DNA of 64,000 bases from Capillidium heterosporum (lineage: Eukaryota; Entomophthoromycota; Entomophthoromycetes; Entomophthorales; Capillidiaceae). The notes under the pieces were generated by a model. It ran no database searches. It saw only the letters and a list, made by a program, of their open reading frames with translations, and was not told where the DNA came from. Where the stretch lies: positions 558,001 to 622,000 of the forward strand of contig WBMQ01000013.1 in assembly GCA_016630905.1 (NCBI GenBank). Direction: 5' to 3'. The position numbers and the translations under genes were made by a program. The stretch's first letter is position 1, and each line of letters starts with the position of its first letter. This document shows, in pieces, positions 24,547 to 36,436 of this stretch.

Positions 24547-25364
24547 CTTGTTTATAAGACATGAAAATTTTGACTCTTCTTGATACTTCTATCCAACTTT
24601 GTAAGCTTTGGTATCCAATTGGTTAGAAATATGCACCCTTGAATGTTGAATTCTAAAACTTTGGGTTCAAATGATTCATATATCACTTCAATTAAGATTA
24701 CCTAATACTATTGGGTATAAAGATAAGCAAGTAAAACACTTTTAGATTTTACCTCTTGGAGTGTAAGTGCAATATTATGAATTGCTGCTTATTTTCACAA
24801 TGATTTTTTACTATAAATAAATAGATGAGTCAAGCTGTATGTACTACCCACTATATACTTGCACTATATTTTGAATTCTAAAACTTTATAAAAGTAAATG
24901 TAGTAGGTCGAGTCGGTTACGCTATAGTATATTTTGGGACCTAGTACCAGTGCTGTAAATTTTATAAAGATTGAAAAGCAGTAGGTGAAGTTAAATAGGG
25001 CATCTCTTTGTAAAGTAGTTGGATATTCAGTCCAAGTTGATACCTCACCTGTCCTAGTACTCATTATCAATATAAACTTTAATTCAATTAGGATATAGCT
25101 GCCTTTACCATGCCCTTATCGTAACTTATAAAGATTTTCTAAACCATTCACTACTATCTCACTATGGTAATTAGGAAGTCACCCTTAATCAAACGATAGA
25201 AGGCCATCATTCTTAAGGCACTTTGCTGTGAAGAGACATCACTTGTAAATTTGAACATAAAATAGACAATAAAATTTAAAGAACTTAATTTAAACTTTAT
25301 TAAAACTTGAACCTAACGACAACGGCAGACATAGAAAACACTATATAACCTTAACATATTCTCA
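24547..25364. other. Intergenic, no gene seen
   Basis: AT-rich spacer. A 68-codon frame at 24864-25070 on the minus strand is not supported. Confidence 0.45.
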
Positions 25365-26579
25365 CTAATCCTTATGTAGGTGTAACGAGTTGGAAGGTTG
25401 GACCTTCAATTTTATCGGGGTTCCCAATCCAGGCGAATAGGTAGAATAAGGGTAGGTAAAGGAGGAAGCGTTGGAGTTCAAAGTACCTTCGTCAGCTGGT
25501 AAGAACTGACTAGTCTTGATCTGGATATCGATGGGGTAAGCCTCTTCCAACGTCTCAGCTTGACTTAAAGGTGAAAATTTGACACTGTCGAAAGAAGTTT
25601 CTTGACTAGTTTCCGTCCTATAAGTAAGGAACTGAATGAAGAGTACAAAGTCGGCCCACATAGTACCAGCTGAACCTAATATAAAGGGTAAGGAGGGGTA
25701 GAGGGCTTCCATCACTCCTTTACTACGTAATATCAAAGAAAAGGTATAGGTCAAGTTGCCTAAAAAGGCAAATATAAACATAGTTAACGACAGACCTTCC
25801 ACCGACTGACGCTTGTAGTTCTTGTAGATCTGGGGCATACGCGAACTTATGTAGAGGAAGGTGCACAACCAGGATATAGCTATACCTAACTTGCTGGTCT
25901 CCTCTTGGCCAGGCTCAACAAAATGTGGGGCTAATAGTACACTTATTAGATTGTGGTTGGTTGCTGAGCTGAAGTGGACGGCTATTAATATGATGACGGA
26001 AAGTAGAGCGGCTAATTTCAACAACGTCTTCAAAGGCACGTTGAAGACAATGGGTCGATTAAATAATGATACTCGTTCGGTCGGGTGGTCGGGCTTGTAG
26101 ATAAAGTTATAATATAGGCATTGGAAAGAGATTGCTATATCCATAAGAACAAAGTACATGGCTAAGTAAATCTATACATAAGGGTTAGATTGTGAACCAT
26201 GGATTTGAAGTACCTGGAAAGGCTGTTGGTTGGTTAGGATACCACCTATAAGGTTGGTGCTGTCGCCTAAGAACCATATAGTTAAGAACAAGTAGCTTAT
26301 AGATTCGACCGATTTGCGAGTGTAGTTTTCCCAGAGCTGGCTAAAAGTTACAATGTTAATTTAACGAGTACTAAATGGTAGACTTACGGAAATAATACAT
26401 TTAGCCAACAGCATATCGATATGTAGCCTAATATAACTGAGGATGTTTCAAATAGGTCGTAAGTACATTCCCTAAATATATACTTTGTACAGGTTTAATA
26501 CCATTGAACTTCAAAGTAAACTTACGTAGATCCAGGTGTTGTAACTGGGGTTACAGACTAGTTCGGAACCTAATGTCAT
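25365..26579 (-). CDS. PQ-loop vacuolar amino-acid transporter
   Basis: Seven-helix PQ-loop proteins of the YPQ/RTC2/stm1 group export cationic amino acids across the vacuole membrane. Both PQ loops are visible: NVLFPQLWENYTRKSVESIS near the N-terminus and RMPQIYKNYKRQSVEGLS further on, each with the Pro-Gln pair ending a helix. The large 3' exon (25365-26159) also holds TM segments LLKLAALLSVIILIAVHF and MFIFAFLGNLTYTFSLILR. The first exon (MTLGSELVCNPSYNTWIY) and the next exon (ECTYDLFETSSVILGYIS) do not join in phase by one base: after TAC and a standard GTAAGT..TTTAG intron there is an extra G at 26471. The choice of this start is therefore less sure than the rest. Confidence 0.85.
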
Positions 26580-29225
26580 TGTAGTTTTGATATAAATATT
26601 GGATATTCTGTTGTTTGGAGTAGAAGTTGTGATAAGCAAGCCTCGTCAAAATAATTTAAGTTTGGATGGGTATCCCTTTCTATTAATTAGGAGGTGATGG
26701 TGGCTAAAGTTGTTGGAATGGTTGAAGTAGAAGATAGTCGGCTATCTAATGCAAATAGTTGTATAAAAAACTTTTACAAGGTTGACAGGAGAGAAAGAGT
26801 AAAAGGTATTTGAAATTTGAGAGTGGTGATCAACTTTAGCAATCAATAAAGCCTATAGGTTTCTAAAGCTATTTAGGCGTAGCTCAGCAATACCGTTTAT
26901 TAATTCTAAACTATCCAAGTTACTCCTAAAAGATGTTGATTCCTTTATTTATGCCTCCTCCAATACTTTGACATATTCTTACGGGACTTTTCATAGTAAA
27001 CTTTTACATATTTGTTGCCAAACAAATCATCGATATATTACGTTGGGATTAGTACAAATAGAAGGTTAGCTACTCCTGGTGAGTCATATAAAGAACCGCA
27101 ATGCTCTATAAAAATTGGGTAATTTCATTTGCGAAATGAAAGAATTCTCAAAGTCACGTTGCCATTTTATTTAAATTTGGTAAAAGCTTACAACATGGCA
27201 AGGTAGTCACACCAGAATTATGGAGCGGCATAAATTGGGTTCAATCCTTCAGTTTTATAATTGTGCACCTCCTGGCTCAACTTTAGGTAAAGAAAGCTGT
27301 TCTACTTTGGAGTCAGTTGATTGGCTTGCTATATTCTAGATGGAGAAAAAGTTTGGAAGCTTGGGTCGTTGCAAATTTTCAGTTGCTTGGCGGCTTTTCC
27401 CCACCTTTTGCACTATCACAGTGATAGCTTTATCGCCAATTCAATCTTATCAGTAGTGAAATTGTAACTATAGGTGATAAATTTATATCCATACTCAAAG
27501 TGTATTGATACCATCTATATATACCAACTATTTGATATAGCAGTTTAGCCCATTTAGCTATGAAGTAATACCTCAAGTTTGATAAAGAAAACGAGGTCCT
27601 GGTAAGCTTTGGCAGCATTTCGAAACGTTTAACATCAACGCTCTATTTGATAAGATCTTCATAGATAATATTACATACTATGTGATAATCTATATATGGG
27701 GATATTAAAATCTTAAGAATAAAGTTTCGATCTAATAGCTTTAAAAATGTAGATTTATCTTGAAAGTGTACCATCCTCTTTCAAAATGATATCAGCGAAA
27801 GTTGAACATATACTAGCAAAAAACCTGCTTACGATCGACTCATCAAATTAGAATTGATAGTTATCTACCACATATTTTTAATTTGATAAACTTGAAAATT
27901 GGCTGATACTATCAAATAAGGACATCCAAATCTTACTATTCCTAAACTTGAGATAAAGAATAGCTAGTAGGTCCATACAGGCTGAAATGTATTATACAAT
28001 TGGTTTCTACCATCCATCTATTTCACGTAGAAAAAATGTATAAATATTAGTGTATGCCAACATTTATATACTACAGGTATATTGCCTATTTTTAAAAATA
28101 AAAAATTCTAATCTGTGTAATGAAATAATACTAATTTGATTTGCCAATGCCAGAAACCGTAATAACTTGAAGCAAAGTTGAAACTACACATTGTATAGTT
28201 TAGAAGCCTACTTTAGCTCCATTCCAACTTCAACGAAACTATATATATTCACATGTATTCACTATCCAAATATCTTACAAAATTTTACATTCGAATGTCC
28301 ACTACATCATATATTTTTACAAAACGTAACATATTTCAATCCAATAATTTGAATCAATATTAAAATTCTTTTCAAGAAAGCTTTGTTTATCAGCAATATG
28401 AAAACCATTTCTGGTTATAGTAAACATCAAATAATATGCATAAGTCAGCAAACTACCTTAATACCCTTTTAATAATAATGTTATTATTATTAATTTTTTG
28501 TAAATATTGGATACATTAATTTAGAACCTATGTTTGTATATTTCAAATCCAAAGGCTTAAATTTGATATTTATAGTACTAATTTACAACTTAAATTCGTT
28601 CAAATTTAAAGGCATACTTTGCATATACCATATATGGAAAATGATAGTAAAGACTGTTCCAGGCTTTAATTCAGAATCAAATCTATGGCACAAAGTATAA
28701 AGGTTTATACCTTTTCTTTAGCTTTAATTCAGCTAAAGTTTTTTATAGTATCCATATCCCAATTATCCTTTACAATACCTTTTCCAAAGTGCTAAAGTAG
28801 AAGGGTATATAAGATAAAGAAAAAAAATTGTTTACTAAATATTGAGATTTAAAAAGTTTTCAAGCTATATCAACAAAAGTTGAAAACAGTCATTCGAAAT
28901 AAGACTAGTTAATTTATGATGCTAGGTAATGCTGCCAACTAGAAGTTCTATTTGTTTTTAATTTCTTAAATTTATGGACACTACTAAGAATGATTTTTAC
29001 TACAGTTTATCCCATCAGCTTATCTTGTTGACTTTGGTATCTAAAAGACCATCCAAGTTCATAGTAAATACACAAACTTTGTAAGGAAAGGAAGCTAATT
29101 TTATTAGATATATAAACATATGATTGATTTCAAAGCCTTTCTAACTCGAAGTTGATCAAATCTATGAGCAGTAAAATAAATATGTATCTTAAAACTAGCT
29201 TCACAACTTGAAGAAAACTAAATGC
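26580..29225. other. Long AT-rich intergenic stretch
   Basis: 2.6 kb with no supported gene. It holds short palindromes (15 bases, CTATCAC A GTGATAG, at 27413-27427) and an AT-trinucleotide run near 28470. The first few hundred bases are the PQ-loop promoter. Confidence 0.45.
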
Positions 29226-31076
29226 TCAATCAACCGACTTCAAAGCCTCAATAAAAGGCTTGATAAAGAAGTAAGCATCCCTTATTATAGCCCACCGATC
29301 GGCATTCCGTTCGAACTGCCCATATAAAAATAGAGCGTTACGTTTAGCTGGACCTCTAGACCAATGGTTACTAGGCAAATCCTTATGAATCAACAAAAAC
29401 ATAAATACAAACTGTAAGGCACAGTACCACACATATGGTACACCAACTTCAAATACAGTAATACCACTGTTGATGAAGACCTGACAGCCAAAGAAACTAG
29501 CCAACATACACTTCTCCAATGGAGATCCAGATAAAAAGTGGTCGAGATCTAAACCTCCACCAGTAGGTGGGTGCTCCGAAGTAGGTTGTTGGATCTCTAA
29601 GAAAGGTTTGTTGATGTCGACTAGGAAGGAGAAGAGGAAGACGCCCAGAGTACTGAGGTGGATGTCGTTGGGATGAGGTAGGTACAGCGTATTCTTGTAT
29701 CGTAATGAAGTATTGAACAAAGGGAGTTGTAAGTACCAGTATATGGCTTTAGTTTCAATCCGCATGCTGTGTCGGAAGTAAGGGGATAAGAAGGCTAAGT
29801 CATTGATGCCACCATCCTTCCAATCGAATATACCTAAAGCTCGGATGTCGAAAGGCTCATAGTCGTCGCGTAGATTAAGTCGAGCTCGTAAAAGTAAGAT
29901 ATACTTGCATAATTGGTAGAAGTAGTCGATGTTATGTTGGCTATCTAAATTCAATACCGATTTGACCAGGAATAAGGAAGGGTAAGTGAAGTTAACACTA
30001 GGCAGTGGGTTGCAAGCTTTGACAGCTTCGGGAATCAACGAACTTTCACTCAATGGTCGACCGCAGCACTGGGCGATCAACATTTCACTGGCGATAATCA
30101 ACCACCAGATCCGCATTGCTAGGTCCTTACGACTCTGGGATGCATTTTTGGGAGCATAGGGGAAGCCAAGCTGCTGTGACATACTTTTAGCCGTACCCAA
30201 TATGAACCAACTGTACTGGATCACCTGCAAATTGGTGCATACACTGATGTGGTAAGATATCAACAAACAAGTCTGGATGGCGTTGACACTAGGTTTCATA
30301 AAAATCTTTTTCAAGGACTCTGATAGCTTTCTAGCTAGTAAGACGGACATTATTCTACCTAAAGTACGATTGGGATAATACGATGCACCAGAAAGGCAGA
30401 TGACATTGAGCAATGCTAGAAAACTATCCTCCTTAGAGTTGCGATGCAGTTGCGAATAGAAGGAAGCTGGATCTACTACCGGATAAAAATGGTTGAGGTA
30501 GGCAAAATACAGCTCTACCAACTGTAGAACTAAGGCTGGTGTCAATTCGACGTCCAAGTTGGGGTTCTTGGGTACGGATTCCACCTTGTGTAAAAAAGGT
30601 TTAGCTAACGACGACAGTAAATTGGAGTTTGAGGTGAAGTAACTTATGGCGATGGAGGGTCCGATATAGATGTACGATCCGTTACAGTCGATCATAATGT
30701 GATTACGGTTAGAAGCCAACAAAGAAGTTACTAATATGGATCGTACAAAGCTGATCTCCTTACCTACTAGCTGCAACTTCTTGGCAACTAAGGTACCGTC
30801 ATTGTTGGATTTTTGTAGTTTAAAGACCTGGGTCTCTTGGTTTTGATCCTGGTCGGAGAAGCCTTTACGATCGTAGGTGCAGGGTCGGTTGAGCTTTTGG
30901 CAGAGTTGGCAGCGCGGTAGATCCATGCTACATTTTACCTTACGCAACTGGCACAAGTCACATACCTTGGGTTTGGGGCCACGTGGCTGAGGTCCTCTAG
31001 TCCTACGTTTGACTTCCTTCAATTCTACTTGAGAGGGATCGATTGGCTGTAAGGCAGAGAGGATTTTGTCGGACAT
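29226..31076 (-). CDS. Zn(II)2Cys6 transcription factor with fungal-specific middle domain
   Basis: A nuclear regulator, about 616 residues from the chosen start, in one exon. The binuclear zinc cluster is near residue 38: CDLCQLRKVKC then CQLCQKLNRPC, spacing C-x2-C-x6-C-x6-C-x2-C-x6-C. It is preceded by a basic stretch (KRRTRGPQPRGPKPK). The middle domain shows the usual landmarks: ELYFAYLNHFYPVVDPASFY, and AKSMSQQLGFPY followed by RRIWW-like AMRIWWLIIASE. The frame remains open upstream to 31166, but the Met at 31076 starts an acid-free N-terminus of normal shape and is preferred. Target genes are unknown; the nearest metabolic neighbours are two amino-acid transporters. Confidence 0.9.
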   Translation of the reverse strand: MSDKILSALQPIDPSQVELKEVKRRTRGPQPRGPKPKVCDLCQLRKVKCSMDLPRCQLCQKLNRPCTYDRKGFSDQDQNQETQVFKLQKSNNDGTLVAKKLQLVGKEISFVRSILVTSLLASNRNHIMIDCNGSYIYIGPSIAISYFTSNSNLLSSLAKPFLHKVESVPKNPNLDVELTPALVLQLVELYFAYLNHFYPVVDPASFYSQLHRNSKEDSFLALLNVICLSGASYYPNRTLGRIMSVLLARKLSESLKKIFMKPSVNAIQTCLLISYHISVCTNLQVIQYSWFILGTAKSMSQQLGFPYAPKNASQSRKDLAMRIWWLIIASEMLIAQCCGRPLSESSLIPEAVKACNPLPSVNFTYPSLFLVKSVLNLDSQHNIDYFYQLCKYILLLRARLNLRDDYEPFDIRALGIFDWKDGGINDLAFLSPYFRHSMRIETKAIYWYLQLPLFNTSLRYKNTLYLPHPNDIHLSTLGVFLFSFLVDINKPFLEIQQPTSEHPPTGGGLDLDHFLSGSPLEKCMLASFFGCQVFINSGITVFEVGVPYVWYCALQFVFMFLLIHKDLPSNHWSRGPAKRNALFLYGQFERNADRWAIIRDAYFFIKPFIEALKSVD

Positions 31077-32245
31077 CAGAGTTGAATGCAGCTGAAAGTA
31101 AAAATGAAAGGCATTTTCAACGCGATTTTCCACCTTTTTAACTCTTTTTGGATGGAGGTGATACAAGATGAGATGTTTACTGCCGTCGAATTTGTAGTGA
31201 CTATAGCTAGGGATGTTAGAACTAGCTTGTCGGCAACTGAAACTTAGATGTAGGCAAATTTATTGGTTGAATTGTGCGCTCCAATCCGAAACTAAGTTCC
31301 GAATAAGTCAAAAAGGGAAGGCGGGATTCTTTAGAATTTGAAAGTGATCTAAAGATCGTAATTTAGGTTACATCAAAGGGTTAACAGTCGGTTAACGTTT
31401 ATACAGTTTTGGTAACTTGACATTCGATTCTACTTGTACGATTTGGTCATCATGGCAGCCTTAGCTAATCAATAAAGGTTTGCAGGCTTGCCTAAAGTAG
31501 CTTTAAAGTCAGCCTTCGTAAATTTTAATCTGTCTTGTAATAGTGTTTTGGTAGGATAAGGATAAACTTAAATCTTTCTCCAGTGCTGTTTTTGTTTTGA
31601 TTTACTCTACACTTTTATCCAATCGACTCATAAGAAGTAATGTAGGGTAAATTTGAACGGATGGAGTACTTTTCAATGTAAACAGTCCTGTCGCTTAAAT
31701 TTTTGACAGGTGGTGGAGTTGGATTAGCAACTGTAAAAGTTGTAAGAGTTGTTTGGTGGTGGCTTGGTATGGGGAACATCGAGTTTTGATGGATTGCATG
31801 GTAATGTTTTATCTAATATGCAAAATCATATCCTTTAATTGATAATTGCCGTTTAAAAACTGATACTAGCTCCTTCCATAACCTAAATTAAATGTGATGG
31901 GAGTACACTTTAATTTATCGGCTTGTTGGGGTTGATGTAGTGCTTTATTGCTGATTTACTGGAAGCTATATTTGTTGCTGATGAATTCTTCGATGCTCAT
32001 TACAAGTAACTATTTGCACACTTTTTCTTAAATGATTCGAATGAATCTTTATCCAACCTAGTTTCTAATTAGATGGACCATCTATATAAAACTAGTACAT
32101 AGACGGCTCTTCTAATTTGAAACGATGCAGTAGTAACCTAATTTTGGATTAGGATACAATGGTATACACATTCCAATTTCAACAAAAAGAGAGCTATAAG
32201 GCAAAATATAAAATAATAAAACTTTTATTTGGATATTAGAAGCAA
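31077..32245. other. Intergenic, no gene seen
   Basis: AT-rich 1.2-kb spacer between the Zn2Cys6 gene and the end of transporter copy 2. Nothing supported. Confidence 0.45.
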
Positions 32246-33531
32246 TCACGATTGACTCGCATTAACGTTCTTTATCAAGTTGACGATGGAATCGTAAGTT
32301 CCAATAACCAGCCCAATAAGGCTAACGATAACTGTAATCAAAGCTAGTATATAATCCCAAACCCTTCTATTCCTCCATCCAAAGATCTTGTAATGGCAAA
32401 CTACTGGCACTAAAAACACCATGATGCAATTGGAGATAGCACCAGTTAAAGACATAAGATCTTGAAAATAAGGTAAATACATGGCAATCAATGTCAATAT
32501 AGGCAAGTACACTAAACCGTAATATGAACCTACTGACAAACTCCTTCAACCTACTCATACTGTTCAAATCGATTTTTAACTTCAACTCCTGCTCTAGACA
32601 AAAGGAGTTCAAGTACAACGGGCAAGCTAAGATAACATGCAAGGTGATAGCTACGTAAGCTAACGTGGAAGGTATATCCTTACTCAACGAATTTAAGATA
32701 GGGGATTGGACCGAATTACCAAAGTAGTAGTACCCTACGACTCCCATGACCAAGTACATCAAAGTAATGGTGATGATTGCTAACGTTAACAGCTTGGACC
32801 AGTCTCTACGGTTCTTCAACGTCGATTCGATATGAGGGTAGACGACGTTGCCACCAGTACGAAAAGGCAACGGTGGTTAAACTTAGTGGTAAACTTCGAT
32901 AATCCACCAAAATGGTATTTCGATCCAGATGTGAACTTACTTCCGAGTTATTGATGTCGATATAGCCACCAGCTATGACGCAGGAAATGGTTATCAATGT
33001 AGCTACTGTACCGAAAATACTCAAAATAGATACCTCCTTTAGCGTTTTTAGGAATATAGTAGGCACGGCTATAAGGCAACCTACTAATAGTATACATAAC
33101 TTCTGACTCAGGTCTACGTGGTTCTCAATAAGGCTGTGCAAGTTTAAGCCGGCCAACAAGATGTAGATGCAGGAGGATGCCAATAAAATAAGGTTGTGGA
33201 AGACTTGGATGAACAGCTTACCGAACTTACCGAAAGCTTGCTCACCAATCTCGGGAAAACTGTTGAGGCGTTTGGACTCGATATCGTTGGAGGGGTAGAG
33301 GCATTGGATCGCCAGACTTCCGGTGTATATAGCGATCAAGGATACTAAAAGATAGATTAAGATACTTATCCAGCCTGATTGGGAGGTTGCATAAGGTAGG
33401 CCTAAGATACCGGTACCGGCAACTACACAAATGATGTTGAAGTAAGCCCCTAAATTGGTATCCTTTTTGGAATGTAGGTCGGTACCCTCTTCACTACTTT
33501 GGGTTGGATTTTGTGACTTTTCGATCGACAT
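32246..33531 (-). CDS. Amino-acid/auxin permease family transporter (AVT-like), copy 2, with two +1 frame changes
   Basis: AAAP-family carriers move amino acids, often across the vacuole membrane. The start MSIEKSQNPTQ (33531) is chosen over an upstream Met by alignment with copy 1 at 36437. Then follow GAYFNIICVVAGTGILGLPY (first helix with the family's GTGxLGLP), EIGEQAFGKFGKLFIQVFHN, VAFSY..GGNVVYPHIESTL, GVVGYYYFGNSVQSPIL and the C-terminal GAISNCIMVFLVPVVCHY. Two +1 changes are needed to follow copy 1: TAC T GGT at 32856 and GCC T ATA at 32501. Neither point can be an intron, because no base is missing from the homologous alignment. All eleven or so helices are otherwise present and conserved, which argues against long-dead pseudogene status. 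Confidence 0.85.
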
Positions 33532-33695
33532 CTGCTCCCTTGCTTCTTTTAAAAAATAGGTCACTTGCCATCCCACTTTACCGTTATATAGGTTCGATTG
33601 GGTCAGAGGCTTCGTTTAGAGTTCAAGTATTGATAAAGGGAACCCTTCCTTCCACATTACTTTACGCTCTCAAAGTTATTCTCGAACTAGTCAAG

Positions 33696-33719
33696 CCAAC
33701 CAATTTTGAAATTGGTTGG
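33696..33719. promoter_or_regulatory. 24-base perfect palindrome upstream of transporter copy 2
   Basis: CCAACCAATTT, TG, AAATTGGTTGG: 11-base arms with a 2-base centre, about 165 bases upstream of the start at 33531. Each arm contains CCAAT, so it is a paired, inverted CCAAT site. It may be bound by a CCAAT-binding complex or fold as a hairpin. Confidence 0.5.
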
Positions 33720-33872
33720 TGGCGAACCGTCGACTTGAAAAAATTTTCATAAAGTATAGAGAAAGTGGTGGAAGTTGTTTTTAGAACTATATTGATCAAG
33801 GGGATGCTGGATACTAAATAGAATTCTAACTATACTTGAACCCTTTGGTTAGGAATAGAAAGGTATATAGCC

Positions 33873-34555
33873 GTATATAGAATGAGTCACGTTTATCCAC
33901 CTGAACGATACAAGAATTCGAGTCAACATTTTATCCTATCTCGCTACTTCTAAGGAATCTGGGCTTGGTTGTGAAAAGTCGGTAGTATTGACTTCTTTCT
34001 ATAAAACTAATAAAGAGAATAGGACGGATGCATTTCTTTGTCGACGATTCCAGGAATAATCTCTAGTTGAATAGATACTTGATAAATCTCTATCCTAATA
34101 AATTGCTGATGGTATCACTATATACTGATCGAAAGTTCTATCATTATACCTGTAAAGGTAAGTTTATTTGGTAGCTCGAAATATATAGATAATTTAGTCT
34201 TTGATTAAATGTCGAGATGTAGATATTGGTATATAGAGTGAGTCATGCTTATCCAGCTAGACAAAGAACTCGAGCCAACATTTTACCCTACCGTTGCTAC
34301 TTATTTAAAGAATTAAGGTGTCGTTGTGGACGGATCGGCCGTATTGACCTCTTTCTACAAAGTTAATTGGAGGTTAGATGAAGGTTTTCATCTGCTGACG
34401 ATTCTAGAAATGATTGCTAATAGGATACAAGTAAAATATTCTTTATACTAATGAATTGTTGACGGTGCCTCTATAGCGAGCTAAAACTTTGCCATTATAC
34501 CTGTAATAGTATAACTATTTGATAGTTCTAAATATGTTTATATATGTTTATTCTA
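33873..34555. repeat. Degenerate tandem duplication, about 355-base unit, two copies
   Basis: The segment beginning GTATATAGAATGAGTCACG near 33873 recurs as GTATATAGAGTGAGTCATGC near 34229. The similarity continues through ACATTTTATCCTA/ACATTTTACCCTA, TATTGACTTCTTTCTA/TATTGACCTCTTTCTA and ATTATACCTGTAA, about 75-80 percent by eye. No open frame is shared. It lies midway between the two divergent transporter genes. Confidence 0.7.
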
Positions 34556-36436
34556 TAAAGTATTGTAAGTGTGGATCCACTATAAAGCAGCCATTGGTAA
34601 AATTTACAAATTCCAAATGTATTCTTATACCAAACTTTAATATGAAAATATACGATATAGGAATTTAAAATCGATACCGTCAAATCTTATCAACGGTGCA
34701 ACATTAGCTTGGCAAATTGTCCTTAGAACATAAATTCACCTAAACTATACTATACCAATTATACCGTCTTATAGGTATATTGATGAGATTCAAATCTAGA
34801 CCCTGTAGTTTGAAGTTCACAAATTTATACTTCAAGTCTCAAAGAATTGAGAATTTCACGATCAAAATTTGCAGGTATTGCTTGGTGGTTTGAAGGCAAC
34901 AATCTTTAAAAAGCAAACTTCAAACCTCAAGTCAAATTTTCAAATCGGATTTCAGAAATGATGAATTAGATATAGTGCAAATATCAAGTCCGCTTTTTGA
35001 ATATGGGAAAACAGCATCTGAGAAAGATCTACTAGCCAGCAAAAGCATAGGGAATGAGACTTTTAGTCTGTATAAGATGTAAAATAGCATTCCAAGAATT
35101 TCTGCTGCTTACATATATGTCCTTTAAAGGTAAGCATACATTTCAAATATAACTATATATACTAGGATAACAAAATGATGGAGTATAAAACCCTATAAAT
35201 ACATTGTTATAAAGCAATCCCACGTATTTCAAATACAAAGTAACCCTTGCTTCAATATTTATAATTGAAGCTGTAATCACACAGCGTATTTGTTCCCATT
35301 CCGTCCACATCAACTGGATACATTTTGCCAACTGACCTTGATAAAGCGATCCAGTTTTTTGGACTGGGGTAACACTCTAAAAGCTGCTTGTACAAAACCG
35401 CCATTTAAGTCATATGCTCCCCAAAGAAATAAACCAGGGTAATGTGGTTTTTTAGAAAAACTTTAGGAAATGAATGAGCAGTCATGCAACTATCTAACCC
35501 TAAATAAGTTTAGCCTAGAACCCAAATGACATTTTAACCATTTGAAGTGGCTCGGTATCTACCCCATTTGGGAAAGTAACTATTTGTGCAAGCTTTGTAG
35601 CCAAGCATTTTCAAAAAGCATTGGCTGTCGCCGGATGTAAAAAGTTTAAATTGAGATAGTTTCTAATTTGTCTGGTCGCCATTGCTGACACAAGATAACA
35701 TGACAGGTGGGGATGATCAAAATATATATGAGTTTAGAACTACGTGATGTTTTCACCTATCTGCATGATTGTAAGGACGGATCCATATACCTGGAAATAG
35801 TGGTGTCCGTCAAATCCTGCAAGCAAAGACTAGACAAAATGAAGTGAAATAGCAATTAGTTGGCAAAGGTATCTACTAGACCCTATACAGTACCTATCAA
35901 GGTTTAAAAGTGCTCGTTTAGACTCTTGTCTATTTACCCGCTCCCGACTACCCCTCTTAGTAATACTGCTAAACGTTCGATAGATAACAAACTAGGTTCC
36001 TTATCGCACCGAATTAAGGATAATATTAGGACCAAAGTTTTGCTTCGAAGCTGGTAAAGCACATTTATGCTTGGATTTCAATTAGCTTGGATTTTTTCGG
36101 GGCGATTTATTCTTTGAGAATCTTCAGCTGATTTCTAATTATAGAAAGCCTGACCCAATTAATTACGAGGTTCAAAAATTATGACAATAATTGAAAGATC
36201 CCTACAATATTCCCAAGCCCCAAGCTAACAGAGATTTGAGTATTTAAGTGGCGATGCTGACAACCTTTATCCAACATCACTTTCACCAACCCACTCAAAA
36301 AAGTCTTCTCTTCTTAAAGTTCTCTTGTCCCATCCCATTCAAAAACTTTAATTAATTCAAAAGTTTCCTCACCTTCTCAACCCACAAACCTATTTATTGG
36401 TCCTCACCTCTTTTAGTATTTATTGGTAACTATAGT
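34556..36436. other. Upstream region of transporter copy 1
   Basis: No gene seen. The last 150 bases before the start at 36437 are strongly pyrimidine-rich (CTTCTC and CTCACC runs), as common in fungal promoters of well-expressed genes. Confidence 0.45.

Noticed and set aside
27180-27260. Possible tRNA (GGGTTCAATCC resembling a B box)
   Set aside because: No matching acceptor, D or anticodon stems could be drawn.
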